Of a stretch of 64,000 bases of DNA, positions 43,706 through 52,032 are shown piece by piece. The DNA is from Actinomycetospora corticicola (lineage in GTDB: Bacteria; Actinomycetota; Actinomycetes; Mycobacteriales; Pseudonocardiaceae): contig NZ_JACCBN010000001.1 in the NCBI RefSeq assembly GCF_013409505.1, positions 4,154,001 through 4,218,000 on the forward strand. Direction: 5' to 3'. The number at the start of each line of letters is the position of its first letter. Within the stretch, counting starts at the first letter, position 1. Made by a program: the position numbers and the translations under genes. The notes below the pieces were generated by a model. That model ran no database searches and was not told the origin of the DNA. It worked only from the letters and a program-made list of their open reading frames with translations.

Positions 43706-44989
43706 TCACTCGTGCTCGGGCAGCACCGGGACCGAGATTCCCGGGTCCCGGCCGAGCTGGGTCGCGCGGCCGACCGCAGCGGCGCCGAAGCGGGCACGGA
43801 CGGCGTCGAGGGCGGAGTCGAGCGCCGCCGGGTCGCGTTCGGGCCCGGGTCCGGCGAGCGCGGTGTGCGGCTCGTCGCGCTCGTCGAGGGCGAGCTCGAG
43901 CTGCTCGCGGCCGTCGCGATCCAGGTTGGCCAGCGAGAGCCCGATCAGCGTGATGCCGCGCTGCAGGATCATCGACATCGACTCCGTGAGCAGCTCGCGG
44001 GCGGCCGCGTCGAGCGCGGCCGTGCGGTCGGTCGCGGTGCGCAGCGTGTGCGAGCGCGTGACGCGCGTGAAGTCGCCGAAGCGCAGCCGGAGCACCACGG
44101 TGCGGCAGGTGCGGTCGCCCTCGCGCAGGCGGCGGGCGAGCCGGTCGACGATGCCGGCCAGGATCGTGTCCAGCTCCTCGGGGCTGCGGCGCCGGTTGCC
44201 GAGCGCGCGCTGGGAGCCGATCGAGCGGCGCGAGACCCCGGGGGTGACCCGCCGCGGGTCGGAGAACGTCGCGAGGGCGTGCAGGTGGTGCCCGGAGGCC
44301 GGACCGAGCAGGGAGACCAGCGCGGACTCGCCCAGCGCCGCCACGTCGGCGACGGTGTGGACCCCCAACCCGTGCAGCTTCGCCGCGGTCACCTTCCCCA
44401 CGCCCCACAGCCGCTCCACCCGCAGCGGGTGCAGGAACTCGCGCTCGGCGTCGGGCTCCACGACGAGCAGGCCGTCGGGCTTGGCGACGCCGCTCGCGAC
44501 CTTCGCCAGGAACTTCGTGCGCGCCACCCCCACCGTGATCGGCAGCCCGACCTCGGCGAGCACCCGGCCGCGCAACCGCGCGGCGATGTCCCGCGGGGTG
44601 CCGACGAGCCGGGCGAGCCCTCCGACCTCGAGGAACGCCTCGTCGACGGAGATACCCTCCACCAACGGCGTGGTGTCGCGGAAGATCGCGAACACGTCCT
44701 TCGACGCCGCGGAGTAGGCCTCCATCCGGGGCGGGACGACGATCGCGTCCGGGCACAGCGCCCGGGCCTGCCGGCCGTTCATCGCGGTCCGCACCCCGGC
44801 CCGCTTGGCCTCGTAGCTGCAGGCGAGCACCACGCCGCCGCCGACGAGGACGGGCCGACCGCGCAGATCGGGGTCGTCGCGCTGCTCCACCGAGGCGTAG
44901 AAGGCGTCGAGGTCGGCGTGCAGGATCGTCGCGGCGGTGGGCGGGCGCCCGGGGCCCGCCGGCCCGCTCCCGACGCGCGCGTCCGACAC
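43706..44989 (-). CDS. dinB: DNA polymerase IV (Y family)
   Basis: Encodes 427 aa from GTG 44989 (an upstream in-frame GTG at 45016 is possible). It is a translesion polymerase. Catalytic acidic residues occur in ILHADLDAFYASVEQ and SVDEAFLEVGG. The thumb/HhH region has LWGVGKVTAAKLHGLGV, and the little-finger domain follows (VTRSHTLRTATDR). The C-terminal tail is short, ending PVLPEHE, and a beta-clamp motif is not obvious. It is divergent from the DUF2505 gene with a 38-bp gap. Confidence 0.9.
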   Translation of the reverse strand: MSDARVGSGPAGPGRPPTAATILHADLDAFYASVEQRDDPDLRGRPVLVGGGVVLACSYEAKRAGVRTAMNGRQARALCPDAIVVPPRMEAYSAASKDVFAIFRDTTPLVEGISVDEAFLEVGGLARLVGTPRDIAARLRGRVLAEVGLPITVGVARTKFLAKVASGVAKPDGLLVVEPDAEREFLHPLRVERLWGVGKVTAAKLHGLGVHTVADVAALGESALVSLLGPASGHHLHALATFSDPRRVTPGVSRRSIGSQRALGNRRRSPEELDTILAGIVDRLARRLREGDRTCRTVVLRLRFGDFTRVTRSHTLRTATDRTAALDAAARELLTESMSMILQRGITLIGLSLANLDRDGREQLELALDERDEPHTALAGPGPERDPAALDSALDAVRARFGAAAVGRATQLGRDPGISVPVLPEHE

Positions 44990-45027
44990 GAGGTCCAGTG
45001 TGCCCCGGCCGGGCACAATGTCCTGAT

Positions 45028-45558
45028 GTGACGACCCGTCTCCAGGCCGGCCGGGAGTACCCCCACCCCGTCGCCGCCTTCGCCCGCGCGCTCGCCGACC
45101 CGGACTTCCACCGGGCCCGGCTCGACGCGGGCGGCGGGGGTGAGGTGGAACGCCACGAGATGCACGGGGCACGGTTGGAGGTGGTGGTGCGCCAGCCCGT
45201 GCCCACGGGACAGATCCCGCCCGCGATCGGGCGGCTGCTGACCGGTGGGCTGGTGCTGCGGCGCACCGAGCGGTGGACCCTGTCCGACGACCGCTGCCAC
45301 GGCACCGTCGAGGTGAGCGTGCCGCTGGCCCCGGTCCGCGCCGAGGGGCGGATGTCGGTCGACCCCGTGGGCGCGGCGGCCTGTCTGCTCGACGTGGACG
45401 TCGCGGTCACGGTGACGATCCCGTTCGCCGGGGCGCTCGTGGAGGGCACGGTGGTCGACGGCGTCCGACAGCTGACCGGGGTGGAGCACGACAACATCAC
45501 CCGCTGGCTCGACGGGGCCGGGGCGAGCGGAGCGACGGGGTCGGGGGGCGACTCCTGA
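45028..45558 (+). CDS. DUF2505 protein
   Basis: Encodes 176 aa from GTG 45028. It matches DUF2505 (polyketide-cyclase/SRPBCC-like fold): YPHPVAAFARALADPDFHRARLD, EMHGARLEVVVRQPVPTGQIPP, and a C-terminal TVTIPFAGALVEGTVVDGVRQL helix. Such proteins are common in mycobacteria and relatives and probably bind a hydrophobic ligand; no function is established. Its TGA overlaps the next ATG by one base, starting a run with the NERD-like, SPL and MFS genes. Confidence 0.8.
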   Translation: MTTRLQAGREYPHPVAAFARALADPDFHRARLDAGGGGEVERHEMHGARLEVVVRQPVPTGQIPPAIGRLLTGGLVLRRTERWTLSDDRCHGTVEVSVPLAPVRAEGRMSVDPVGAAACLLDVDVAVTVTIPFAGALVEGTVVDGVRQLTGVEHDNITRWLDGAGASGATGSGGDS

Positions 45559-46673
45559 TGCCGGCCCGGCGCAACCGCCTCGGGCGCGGTGACAAGGTCG
45601 TGGTCATCTCCCCCTACGGCAGCCGCCTCGGCGTCTACGACCTGGAGACCGGTGAGGTCACCGACGTACCGCCTGCGTTCCGGGCGACGTTCGTGGCCGA
45701 GCTCGACGAGTGGCTGGCCGCGCACGGTCTCGACCCGTTCCCCGGCTTCGGGGAGAACGGCGCCACGACGCGGCCCCCGAGCCGACGGCAGCGGATGCGC
45801 GACACGCTGAGCTTCCAGCGACCGCGCGACACCGCGGCGCCGCCGCCACCGGCGGCCCCGCGCGGCCCCGACCCGACCCGTCGTCGGGAACCCGCGGCGT
45901 TGGAGGCGGGCGTGCCGACCCCCACCGGCGGCTGGTCGGCCGACTCGGCCGACGGCTACCGCTTCGACGCGTTCGACGACGGCGGGCCGCGTGCCGCCGG
46001 TCACCCGCGGCCCGACCGGCGGCCCGGGGACGAGTGGACGGACCTCGCCCGCTACACCCCCGACCACGGCCTCGCCCGGCGGGCCGCCGCGGCCCGACGG
46101 GACGGCAGGCGCGAGGAGGACGTGGCCCTGCGGCGGCAGGCGGACGCCCGGCTGGAGGTCGCGCAGTCGTTGAGCCGGGAGCTCGCCGCGCCGGTGTCGA
46201 GCCGGATCGGGCGCGTCGCGCGCTGGCGGATGCTGCACGGGATCGACCTCGTGATCGGCCGCGAACCGGTGGTCCTCGACCACCTCGTCATCTGCCCGGG
46301 CGGCGTGTTCGTGCTGGAGGACCGGCCGCAGCCCGGGAGCAAGGTGCACGCCTCCACCGACGGGCTCGAGGTCGACGGCCAGCACGTCGACCTGGCGCGC
46401 ATCCGCACGATCGGCGAGGAGGTGGCGGATCGGCTCGCCGAGGCCATCGCGCTCGCCGCGGGCTTCGAGGAGGTGCTCAACCCGCCGACGGTGACCCCCG
46501 TCGTCGTGGTGGTGGGCGCGACGATCGTCAACCACAGCCGCCCCCGCGGGGTGATCGTCACCCGGGCCGGCGACCTGGGACGCGCCCTGCGCAGCCGGGG
46601 TGACCGGCTGACCGCGGCCGCCATCGAGGAGACCTACGCGGTGGCGCGGCGCTCGGACACCTGGACCTCGTGA
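45558..46673 (+). CDS. NERD-domain-like protein
   Basis: Encodes 371 aa. A disordered, Pro/Arg-rich N-terminal half (about 1-215) precedes a C-terminal domain (about 225-365) that resembles NERD nuclease-related domains: RMLHGIDLVIG, VVLDHLVICPGGVFVLED, then a DGQHVD segment. NERD domains normally have a D-x-K or E-x-K catalytic triplet after the FVLxxK strand; here the strand reads FVLEDRPQPGSK, so the Lys is displaced and catalysis is doubtful. The gene is coupled at both ends (TGATG and GTGA overlaps), so it is functionally tied to the radical-SAM gene downstream. Confidence 0.55.
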   Translation: MPARRNRLGRGDKVVVISPYGSRLGVYDLETGEVTDVPPAFRATFVAELDEWLAAHGLDPFPGFGENGATTRPPSRRQRMRDTLSFQRPRDTAAPPPPAAPRGPDPTRRREPAALEAGVPTPTGGWSADSADGYRFDAFDDGGPRAAGHPRPDRRPGDEWTDLARYTPDHGLARRAAAARRDGRREEDVALRRQADARLEVAQSLSRELAAPVSSRIGRVARWRMLHGIDLVIGREPVVLDHLVICPGGVFVLEDRPQPGSKVHASTDGLEVDGQHVDLARIRTIGEEVADRLAEAIALAAGFEEVLNPPTVTPVVVVVGATIVNHSRPRGVIVTRAGDLGRALRSRGDRLTAAAIEETYAVARRSDTWTS

Positions 46674-47731
46674 CCGTCTCCGACCTCCTCGACGTGCGCA
46701 CCGTGTGGGCCGAGCCCGCGTCGCTGGTGTCGATGCGCGGCCAGGAGGTGCTCGCGCGGTTCCCCGACGCCGAGATCCGCGAGGTCGCCTCGCACTGGGC
46801 GATCCCGGAGCTGCACGGCAACGCGGGGAACGTCTCGCGGTGGGTGCGGGTGAAGGCGGAGAACCTCGTCCTCGGCGAGAAGAAGTCGCTGACGGTGCGG
46901 CCCAACGGGCGCTCCGCGGACTTCATCGCGCCGTCCTCGGCCAACGGGTGCGCGATGGCGTGCGCCTACTGCTACGTGCCCCGCCGCAAGGGGTACGCGA
47001 ACCCGATCACGGTGTTCACCAACGTCGACGACATCCTGCGGGCCGTCACCCGCCACCTCGCCCGCACCGGCCCGAAGCCGGAGCCCAACCAGTGCGGCAC
47101 CGCATGGGTCTACGACCTCGGGGAGAACTCCGACTGCTCGGTGGACGCGCTGGTCAGCGACGGCGTCGCCGACGCGGTCGCCCACTTCCGCGGCCTCGCC
47201 GGGGCCCAGGCCTCGTTCGCCACCAAGTACGTCAACCGCGGCCTGCTCGACCTCGACCCGCAGGGCTCCACCCGGATCCGGTTCTCTCTCATGCCGCCGG
47301 AGGACGCGCAGCTGCTGGACCTGCGCACCTCGTCGATCGACGAGCGCATCGGCGCCGTCGACGACTTCCTGACGGCGGGCTACGAGGTCCACCTGAACTT
47401 CTCCCCCGTCGTGCTGCGCGAGGGCTGGCAACGCCGCTGGGCGACCCTGCTCGACGAGCTGTCCGACCGGCTCTCGCCCGCCGCGCGCGAGCAGGCGGCG
47501 TGCGAGGTCATCCTGCTGACCCACAACGAGGGACTGCACGAGGTCAACCTCGGCTGGCACCCGAAGGCCGAGGACGTGCTCTGGCGGCCCGAGGCGCAGG
47601 AGGCCAAGACGTCGCAGAACGGGCAGGACAACGTGCGCTACCGGGTGGACGTCAAGCGCCGCGCCGTGGCCCGGATGCGGGAGCTGATCGGCGTCCACGC
47701 CCCGTGGCTCACGGTCCGGTATGCCTTCTGA
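46670..47731 (+). CDS. Spore photoproduct lyase-family radical SAM protein
   Basis: Encodes 353 aa from GTG 46670. The radical SAM cluster motif is ANGCAMACAYCYVPRR (Cys at about 93, 97, 100), a C-x3-C-x2-C pattern typical of SPL. Further conserved parts are SWxRVKAENLVLGEKKSL, FATKYVN and LLTHNEGLHEVNLGWHP. SPL reverses the thymine spore photoproduct with SAM; actinobacterial homologues exist without demonstrated activity. Overlap with the NERD-like and MFS genes suggests a single transcript. Neighbouring dinB fits a DNA-damage theme. Confidence 0.83.
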   Translation: MTVSDLLDVRTVWAEPASLVSMRGQEVLARFPDAEIREVASHWAIPELHGNAGNVSRWVRVKAENLVLGEKKSLTVRPNGRSADFIAPSSANGCAMACAYCYVPRRKGYANPITVFTNVDDILRAVTRHLARTGPKPEPNQCGTAWVYDLGENSDCSVDALVSDGVADAVAHFRGLAGAQASFATKYVNRGLLDLDPQGSTRIRFSLMPPEDAQLLDLRTSSIDERIGAVDDFLTAGYEVHLNFSPVVLREGWQRRWATLLDELSDRLSPAAREQAACEVILLTHNEGLHEVNLGWHPKAEDVLWRPEAQEAKTSQNGQDNVRYRVDVKRRAVARMRELIGVHAPWLTVRYAF

Positions 47732-48890
47732 CATCGCCGTCGACCGACGCGCGCGGGGCGCGGTCATGGCGCTGTTCGCGGTCAACGGCGCCACCTACAA
47801 CTCGCTCGTGCCCCGCTTCCCCGCGCTGCGCGACGGCCTCGGGCTCTCGAACGCCGAGCTCGGGACCGCGATCGCCGCGTTCCCGGCGGCCGCCCTGCTC
47901 GTCGGGGTGCTGGCCGGCCCGCTGGTGGCCCGGTTCGGCAGCGGGCGGGTCGCGGCGTCGGTGTCCCTGCTCGGGGCGCTGCTGCTGCCGCTGGTGGCGG
48001 TGGCGCCGGGCTGGTGGGCGCTCGCGGCCGCCCTGTTCGTGCTCGGCGTGACCGACGCCTGGACCGACGCCGCGATGAACGCGCAGGGCCTCGTCGTCCA
48101 GGAGCGCTACGGCCGCTCGATCATCAACGGCCTGCATGCCACGTGGAGCGTCGCCGCGGTCGGCGCGGGCCTGCTCGGCGCGGGGGCCGCGGGGCTCGGC
48201 GTGCCCATCGGGTGGCACCTGGCCGCGGTGTCCGTGGCCCTGCTGGTGACCTCCGCCGTGGCCTGGGTGTTCACGGTGCCGGACCCCGTACACCACACCG
48301 AGGAGTCCTCGGCCGGCGTCCGCTCGGTGCTGCGGTCGCGACCCGCCGTGCTCGGGCTGCTCGCGATCGCGGGCCTCATGGTGTGCTCGGGCGCGGTGGA
48401 GGACTCGTCGGCCTCGTGGGGCGCGGTGTACCTGCGCGACGACCTCGGAGCGGGCGCCTTCGTCGCCGGCCTGCCCTTCGTCGCCTTCCAGGTCTTCATG
48501 ACGGCGGGCCGCATCGGCGGCGACCGCGTGGTCGACCGGTTCGGGGCGGTGCGCGTGGCCCGGCTCGGTGCGCTCGTCGCCGCCGTGGCGCTGGCGGTGG
48601 CGCTGCTCGTGGCGCACCCCGTCGCGGCGGTGGTCGGCTGGGCCGTCGCCGGGCTGGGCGTGGCGACCCTCTTCCCGCTCGCGTTCGCGGCCGCCGGTGC
48701 GGTGCCGGGGGTCCGGCCGGGCGACGGGATCGCCGTCGTGGGGTTCCTCGCCCGGCTCGGCTTCCTCGTGACCCCGCCCGTGATCGGCGCGATCGCGGAC
48801 GCCTCGACGGTGGGCACGGGACTCCTGCTCGTCCCGGTCGCGGCCCTCGGCGCGGCGGCGCTCGCCCGGTCGTTGCGGCCGGCCCGCTGA
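47721..48890 (+). CDS. MFS transporter
   Basis: Encodes 389 aa with about 12 membrane helices, of the compact MFS group resembling YbjJ-like transporters. It has a VARFGSGRV loop between helices 2 and 3 and GGDRVVDRFGAVRV between helices 8 and 9. It overlaps the radical SAM gene by 11 bp. The substrate is unknown. It stops 14 bp before the left arm of the long inverted repeat. Confidence 0.82.
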   Translation: MPSDIAVDRRARGAVMALFAVNGATYNSLVPRFPALRDGLGLSNAELGTAIAAFPAAALLVGVLAGPLVARFGSGRVAASVSLLGALLLPLVAVAPGWWALAAALFVLGVTDAWTDAAMNAQGLVVQERYGRSIINGLHATWSVAAVGAGLLGAGAAGLGVPIGWHLAAVSVALLVTSAVAWVFTVPDPVHHTEESSAGVRSVLRSRPAVLGLLAIAGLMVCSGAVEDSSASWGAVYLRDDLGAGAFVAGLPFVAFQVFMTAGRIGGDRVVDRFGAVRVARLGALVAAVALAVALLVAHPVAAVVGWAVAGLGVATLFPLAFAAAGAVPGVRPGDGIAVVGFLARLGFLVTPPVIGAIADASTVGTGLLLVPVAALGAAALARSLRPAR

Positions 48891-48904
48891 CCGGCCCCCT
48901 CCGC

Positions 48905-49026
48905 GGCAGCGAAGCGTCGTTGCTGTCATCCAGCGGCAGGATCTCCCCGTTGCTGGTCCAGAGCCCCGACCCGGACGCCGGCCATACGTCACTGCCGGCA
49001 CTGGACGCCAGGAACGCCACACCGTC
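48905..49026 (+). repeat. Left arm of long inverted repeat flanking GIY-YIG-like gene
   Basis: The 122-bp arm pairs with 49587-49712. It has two conserved blocks: outer 48905-48946 (38/42 to its partner) and inner 48977-49026 (46/50), with a diverged 30-nt spacer. Inside each arm the two blocks are themselves weakly inverted copies of one another (shared CTGCCG, CTGGA, AACG). Confidence 0.85.
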
Positions 49027-49063
49027 GCGGCCCGCGCTCCCTGCCCGCGGCAGACTCGTCGTC

Positions 49064-49588
49064 GTGACCCCCGACGAGGCCGCCGCCGTGCTCTCCGCCG
49101 CTCCGGGCGACCTCGACGGGACGGTCGCCGACCTCCCCGGCGCGCCCGGGCTCCACGCCTGGTGGACGGTCGAGCCGCTCGGTCTCGGCGGCGTGGTGCA
49201 CGACGGCCGGACCCTGCTCGACGTCGGCGCCGCGCGCATGCTGCGCAACCGCATCCGTCGACAGGACCTCTACCGCACCGGGGTGTCGCGCCTGCGCCGC
49301 GTGCTGGCCGGACTGCAGCTCGACGAGCTGGCGCTCGCCCCGACGTGGGCGGCCGAGGTGGTGCTGCCGAAGGCCGACGAGGAGCGGCTCTCCGCCTGGA
49401 TGCGCGAGCGGCTGCTGCTGACGGTCCTTCCCGACGACGGGGCGGCGGACCTGCTCGGGCCCGTCGCGGTCCGGCTCGGGGAGACCGCTCTGGCGTCGGA
49501 GGCGGCGGCCGGAGCGGAGGAGCGGTTCGTCGCCGCGGCCGGCGCGAAGCCGGTGCGGCCCGTCGGCGAGGTGTTCCGCCGCCCCTGA
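49064..49588 (+). CDS. GIY-YIG-like nuclease-family protein inside inverted-repeat cassette
   Basis: Encodes 174 aa from GTG 49064. A GIY-YIG-like core is suggested by GAPGLHAWWTVEPLG (GIY position), GRTLLDVGAARMLRNRI (YIG position and Arg helix), then SRLRRVLAGLQLDEL and a VVLPKADEERLSAWMRERLLLTVLP segment found in actinobacterial members. The YIG tyrosine position is Asp (LDVG), so catalysis may be altered. The gene fills the space between two inverted-repeat arms: its start lies 38 bp after the left arm and its TGA overlaps the first base pair of the right arm. Function unknown. Confidence 0.5.
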   Translation: MTPDEAAAVLSAAPGDLDGTVADLPGAPGLHAWWTVEPLGLGGVVHDGRTLLDVGAARMLRNRIRRQDLYRTGVSRLRRVLAGLQLDELALAPTWAAEVVLPKADEERLSAWMRERLLLTVLPDDGAADLLGPVAVRLGETALASEAAAGAEERFVAAAGAKPVRPVGEVFRRP

Positions 49589-49712
49589 CGGTGTGGCGTT
49601 CCTGGCGTCCGGCGCCGGCAGTGACGCACGGCCGGCATCCGGGACGGTGGCCCGGGACCGGCGACGACGTGGCGATCCTGCCACTGGATGACAGCAATGA
49701 CGCTCCGCTGCC
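49587..49712 (-). repeat. Right arm of long inverted repeat flanking GIY-YIG-like gene
   Basis: This 126-bp arm is the inverted partner of 48905-49026: inner block 49587-49636, outer block 49671-49712. It starts within the stop codon of the GIY-YIG-like gene and ends 11 bp before the stop of the convergent DksA/TraR gene. Confidence 0.85.
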
Positions 49713-49722
49713 ACGGGGGCAC

Positions 49723-50052
49723 TCAGGCGTGCCGCACGCACCGCCGCGCGGCGGGCCGGGCCTCGAGCCGTTCGCCGGGGATCTCGCGCCCGCACACCTC
49801 GCAGATCCCGTAGGTGCCCGCGTCGAGCCGGGCGAACGCGGCGTCGATCTCGGCCAGGTCCGTGCGGGCGCGCGCGAGGAGGGCCTGGGCCTGCGCACGG
49901 TCGTAGGCGATCGTCTGGCCCTCGGGATCGTGTTCGTCGTCGCCGGAGCTCGACGACGCCGTCTCGACGATGTTCGCGATCTGCGCCTCGAGCGCCGCGA
50001 TGCGGGCGCGGGTCTCGTCGCGGGCGACGCCGAGGTCGTCGGCGGCGCTCAC
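49723..50052 (-). CDS. DksA/TraR-type zinc-finger protein
   Basis: Encodes 109 aa from GTG 50052, overlapping the lipid-kinase stop by 4 bp. The N-terminal helix is a coiled coil (TRARIAALEAQIANIVETAS), followed by a helix with LLARARTDLAEIDAAFARLDAGTYG and the motif CEVCGREIPGERLEARPAARRCVRHA. The zinc-finger has CxxC and a final Cys in place of the CxxC pair, so zinc binding may be partial. DksA/TraR proteins bind RNA polymerase and alter initiation. It is short, like phage or plasmid TraR. Confidence 0.78.
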   Translation of the reverse strand: MSAADDLGVARDETRARIAALEAQIANIVETASSSSGDDEHDPEGQTIAYDRAQAQALLARARTDLAEIDAAFARLDAGTYGICEVCGREIPGERLEARPAARRCVRHA

Positions 50053-50996
50053 CGGACGGTCGCCAGCGCCCCGGGGACGAGCTCGATCGTCACCGAGGTG
50101 TCCTCGGGCACCGTGATGACCTCGCCGTCGAGCTGCAGCGGCAGCTCCTCGATGCTGCGGAACCGCAGGTGGCGGGCGCTCGGCTGCCAGCCCAGCCCCT
50201 TCCAGGCGGCCCGGATGCCGGTGAACAGCAGCCGGAGGCGGCCGCGGTGCGGGATCGAGACGATCTCGAAGCGGCCGTCGGCCGGGTCGCCGTCGGAGAG
50301 ACGCGCGTACTTCGCCATCTCCGAGAGGTTGGCGACGATGAGGCTGTCGTAGCTCCGCCGACCGAGGTAGTCGCCCACCCCCACCCCGTCGCGCGACTCG
50401 CCCTCGAACGCCTCGAGCTCGATCTCGAACGGCCGGAACCGGAGGAACTCGCGCCCGGTCGTGATGAGCTCGCGGATCGTGCCCTTGCCGTGCTTCTCGA
50501 TCGCGAGCGCGACGACCGGGGTGATGCCGAGCCCGATGTAGGAGTGGGCGTAACGCACGTGGCCACCGATCGTCAGCCGGAGCACGTCGAGGTACTCCAC
50601 CTCGCGCCCGGCGATCGCCTCGGCCAGCGGCCGACGCCGGGTGACCCGCCGGTGGTCGTTCGCGTTGCCCGCCGAGGTGACGGCGACGACCGTGCCGGTC
50701 ATGTGCCCGTCCCCGCCGGCCATGGCGCCGTCGACGACCTCGTTGTAGCCACCGTCGCCGGACACCGACACCACGAGCGGCTTGTAGGTGCGCGCCGCGC
50801 TCTCCGCGATGCGGCGCGCGTGCCCGGCGTACTCGGTCGGCACGAGCTCGACGTCGAGGTCGGGCGCGCGCTCGCGCAGCTCCCGCGCGAGCGTCTGCGC
50901 CTTGCCCTCGCCGCCGCCGGTGCTGTGCGGGTTGTAGACGAGCAGCACGTGACGGTACGGGGAGTCGTCCGGGGCTGACCCGGCCGCAGCGGACAC
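50049..50996 (-). CDS. Diacylglycerol/lipid kinase-family protein
   Basis: Encodes 315 aa from GTG 50996 (the frame extends to 51023). The DAGK catalytic domain covers about residues 15-145: LLVYNPHSTGGGEGKAQTL, and the nucleotide motif VVSVSGDGGYNEVVDGAM (a variant of GGDGTxNE). A C-terminal all-beta lid has the expected DGEVITVPEDTSVTIELVPGAL ending. The reaction is ATP-dependent phosphorylation of a diacylglycerol, sphingoid or related lipid. In the usual motif the second G-D-G-T contains Thr; here it is GDGGY, so activity toward the standard lipid is uncertain. Confidence 0.78.
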   Translation of the reverse strand: MSAAAGSAPDDSPYRHVLLVYNPHSTGGGEGKAQTLARELRERAPDLDVELVPTEYAGHARRIAESAARTYKPLVVSVSGDGGYNEVVDGAMAGGDGHMTGTVVAVTSAGNANDHRRVTRRRPLAEAIAGREVEYLDVLRLTIGGHVRYAHSYIGLGITPVVALAIEKHGKGTIRELITTGREFLRFRPFEIELEAFEGESRDGVGVGDYLGRRSYDSLIVANLSEMAKYARLSDGDPADGRFEIVSIPHRGRLRLLFTGIRAAWKGLGWQPSARHLRFRSIEELPLQLDGEVITVPEDTSVTIELVPGALATVR

Positions 50997-51047
50997 GAAC
51001 CGGACAGTACCGCCGCGCCCCACGACACGACCGGACGAACGACCTGG

Positions 51048-51914
51048 TCAGGGGGTGACGAGGGCCGCCCGGACGGCCTGCTCCACCACCTGCGTCCACG
51101 GCTGCGCCGGACGGCCCAACAGGCGGGCGAGGTCGTCGCCGGGGGCCGCGAGCAGCCCGGCCGCGGCCCCGCGGTCGCTGTCGGCGAGGACGGCCGCGAA
51201 CCCCTCGGGCAGACCGGCACCCACCAGGGCGGCGGTGTAGTCCTCGACGGACAGGTCCGTGTAGGTCACCGGGCGGCCCGCGGCCTGCCCGATCCCGGCG
51301 GCCAGCTCGGCCCGTGTGAAGCCCGGGGCACCGAGCTCGAACACGTCGCCGGCCGTCGCGCCGCCGGTCAGCGCCGCGACGGCCGCCGCGGCGAAGTCGG
51401 CCCGCGTGGCGGCGTCGAAACGGCCGTCACCGGAGGCCCCGACCATGCCGTGCTCGATCGTCACCGGGAGCGCGCCGAGGAAGTTCTCGACGTACCAGCC
51501 GTTGCGCAGCAGCACGGCCGGCAGCCCGGCTTCGGCGAGGAACCGTTCGGTCCCGGCGTGCTCGGCGGCGAGGACCAGGTCCGAGGTCTGCGCGTACAGG
51601 ATGCTCGTGTAGGCCACCAGCTCGAGCGTCCCGACCGCGGACAGTGCGTCGACGACGGCGCGGTGCTGCTCGAGGCGCGCCCCCGCGTCGCTGCCGGAGA
51701 CGAACAGGACGCGGGTGGCCCCGGCGAACGCCTCGGCGAGCGACGCCGGGTCGGTGTAGTCCGCCCGACGGACGTCCACGCCTCGCGCGGCGAGGTCGTC
51801 GAGCGTCCCGACGCGCCGTCCGGTCGCCCGGACCTGCTCCGCGGGCACGCGCTCGAGCAGGGACTCGACGGCGAGACGACCCAGGGCCCCGGTGGCTCCG
51901 GTGATCACGTACAC
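51048..51914 (-). CDS. qorB: NmrA/QorB-like NAD(P)-binding oxidoreductase
   Basis: Encodes 288 aa, an atypical short-chain dehydrogenase. The NAD(P) motif MYVITGATGALG begins the protein, then RATGRRV and RVLFVSGS. The active-site region has ELVAYTSILYA and LLRNGWYVENFL, as in QorB-type NADPH:quinone oxidoreductases. It is divergent from an HxlR-family regulator gene (51989), a classical arrangement in which the regulator controls the reductase and both share a short promoter region. It probably reduces quinones or electrophiles for detoxification. Confidence 0.85.
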   Translation of the reverse strand: MYVITGATGALGRLAVESLLERVPAEQVRATGRRVGTLDDLAARGVDVRRADYTDPASLAEAFAGATRVLFVSGSDAGARLEQHRAVVDALSAVGTLELVAYTSILYAQTSDLVLAAEHAGTERFLAEAGLPAVLLRNGWYVENFLGALPVTIEHGMVGASGDGRFDAATRADFAAAAVAALTGGATAGDVFELGAPGFTRAELAAGIGQAAGRPVTYTDLSVEDYTAALVGAGLPEGFAAVLADSDRGAAAGLLAAPGDDLARLLGRPAQPWTQVVEQAVRAALVTP

Positions 51915-51980
51915 GGCTTCTCCTTCACGACGACGGGTGCGGCTGCCCGGGCCAACCCCACCTGCGGTCCGACACTTCCC

Positions 51981-52032
51981 GATAGAGAGTGAGCACCTTG
52001 AAGTGGCGTAGGTACCTGGTGGATAGTGAGCA
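51981..52032. promoter_or_regulatory. Direct-repeat boxes in the qorB/HxlR region
   Basis: GATAGAGAGTGAGCA at 51981-51995 and GATAGTGAGCA at 52022-52032 share GATAG and GTGAGCA elements and are about 40 bp apart, roughly four helical turns. They fall in the divergent control region and overlap the predicted 5' end of the regulator gene. They are candidate operators for the HxlR protein. Confidence 0.45.

Noticed and set aside
40836-44717. A 1293-codon plus-strand frame across prmA, IclR-B and dinB
   Set aside because: It crosses several real genes antisense, is low-complexity, and no part matches a protein family. It is a shadow of high-GC coding DNA.
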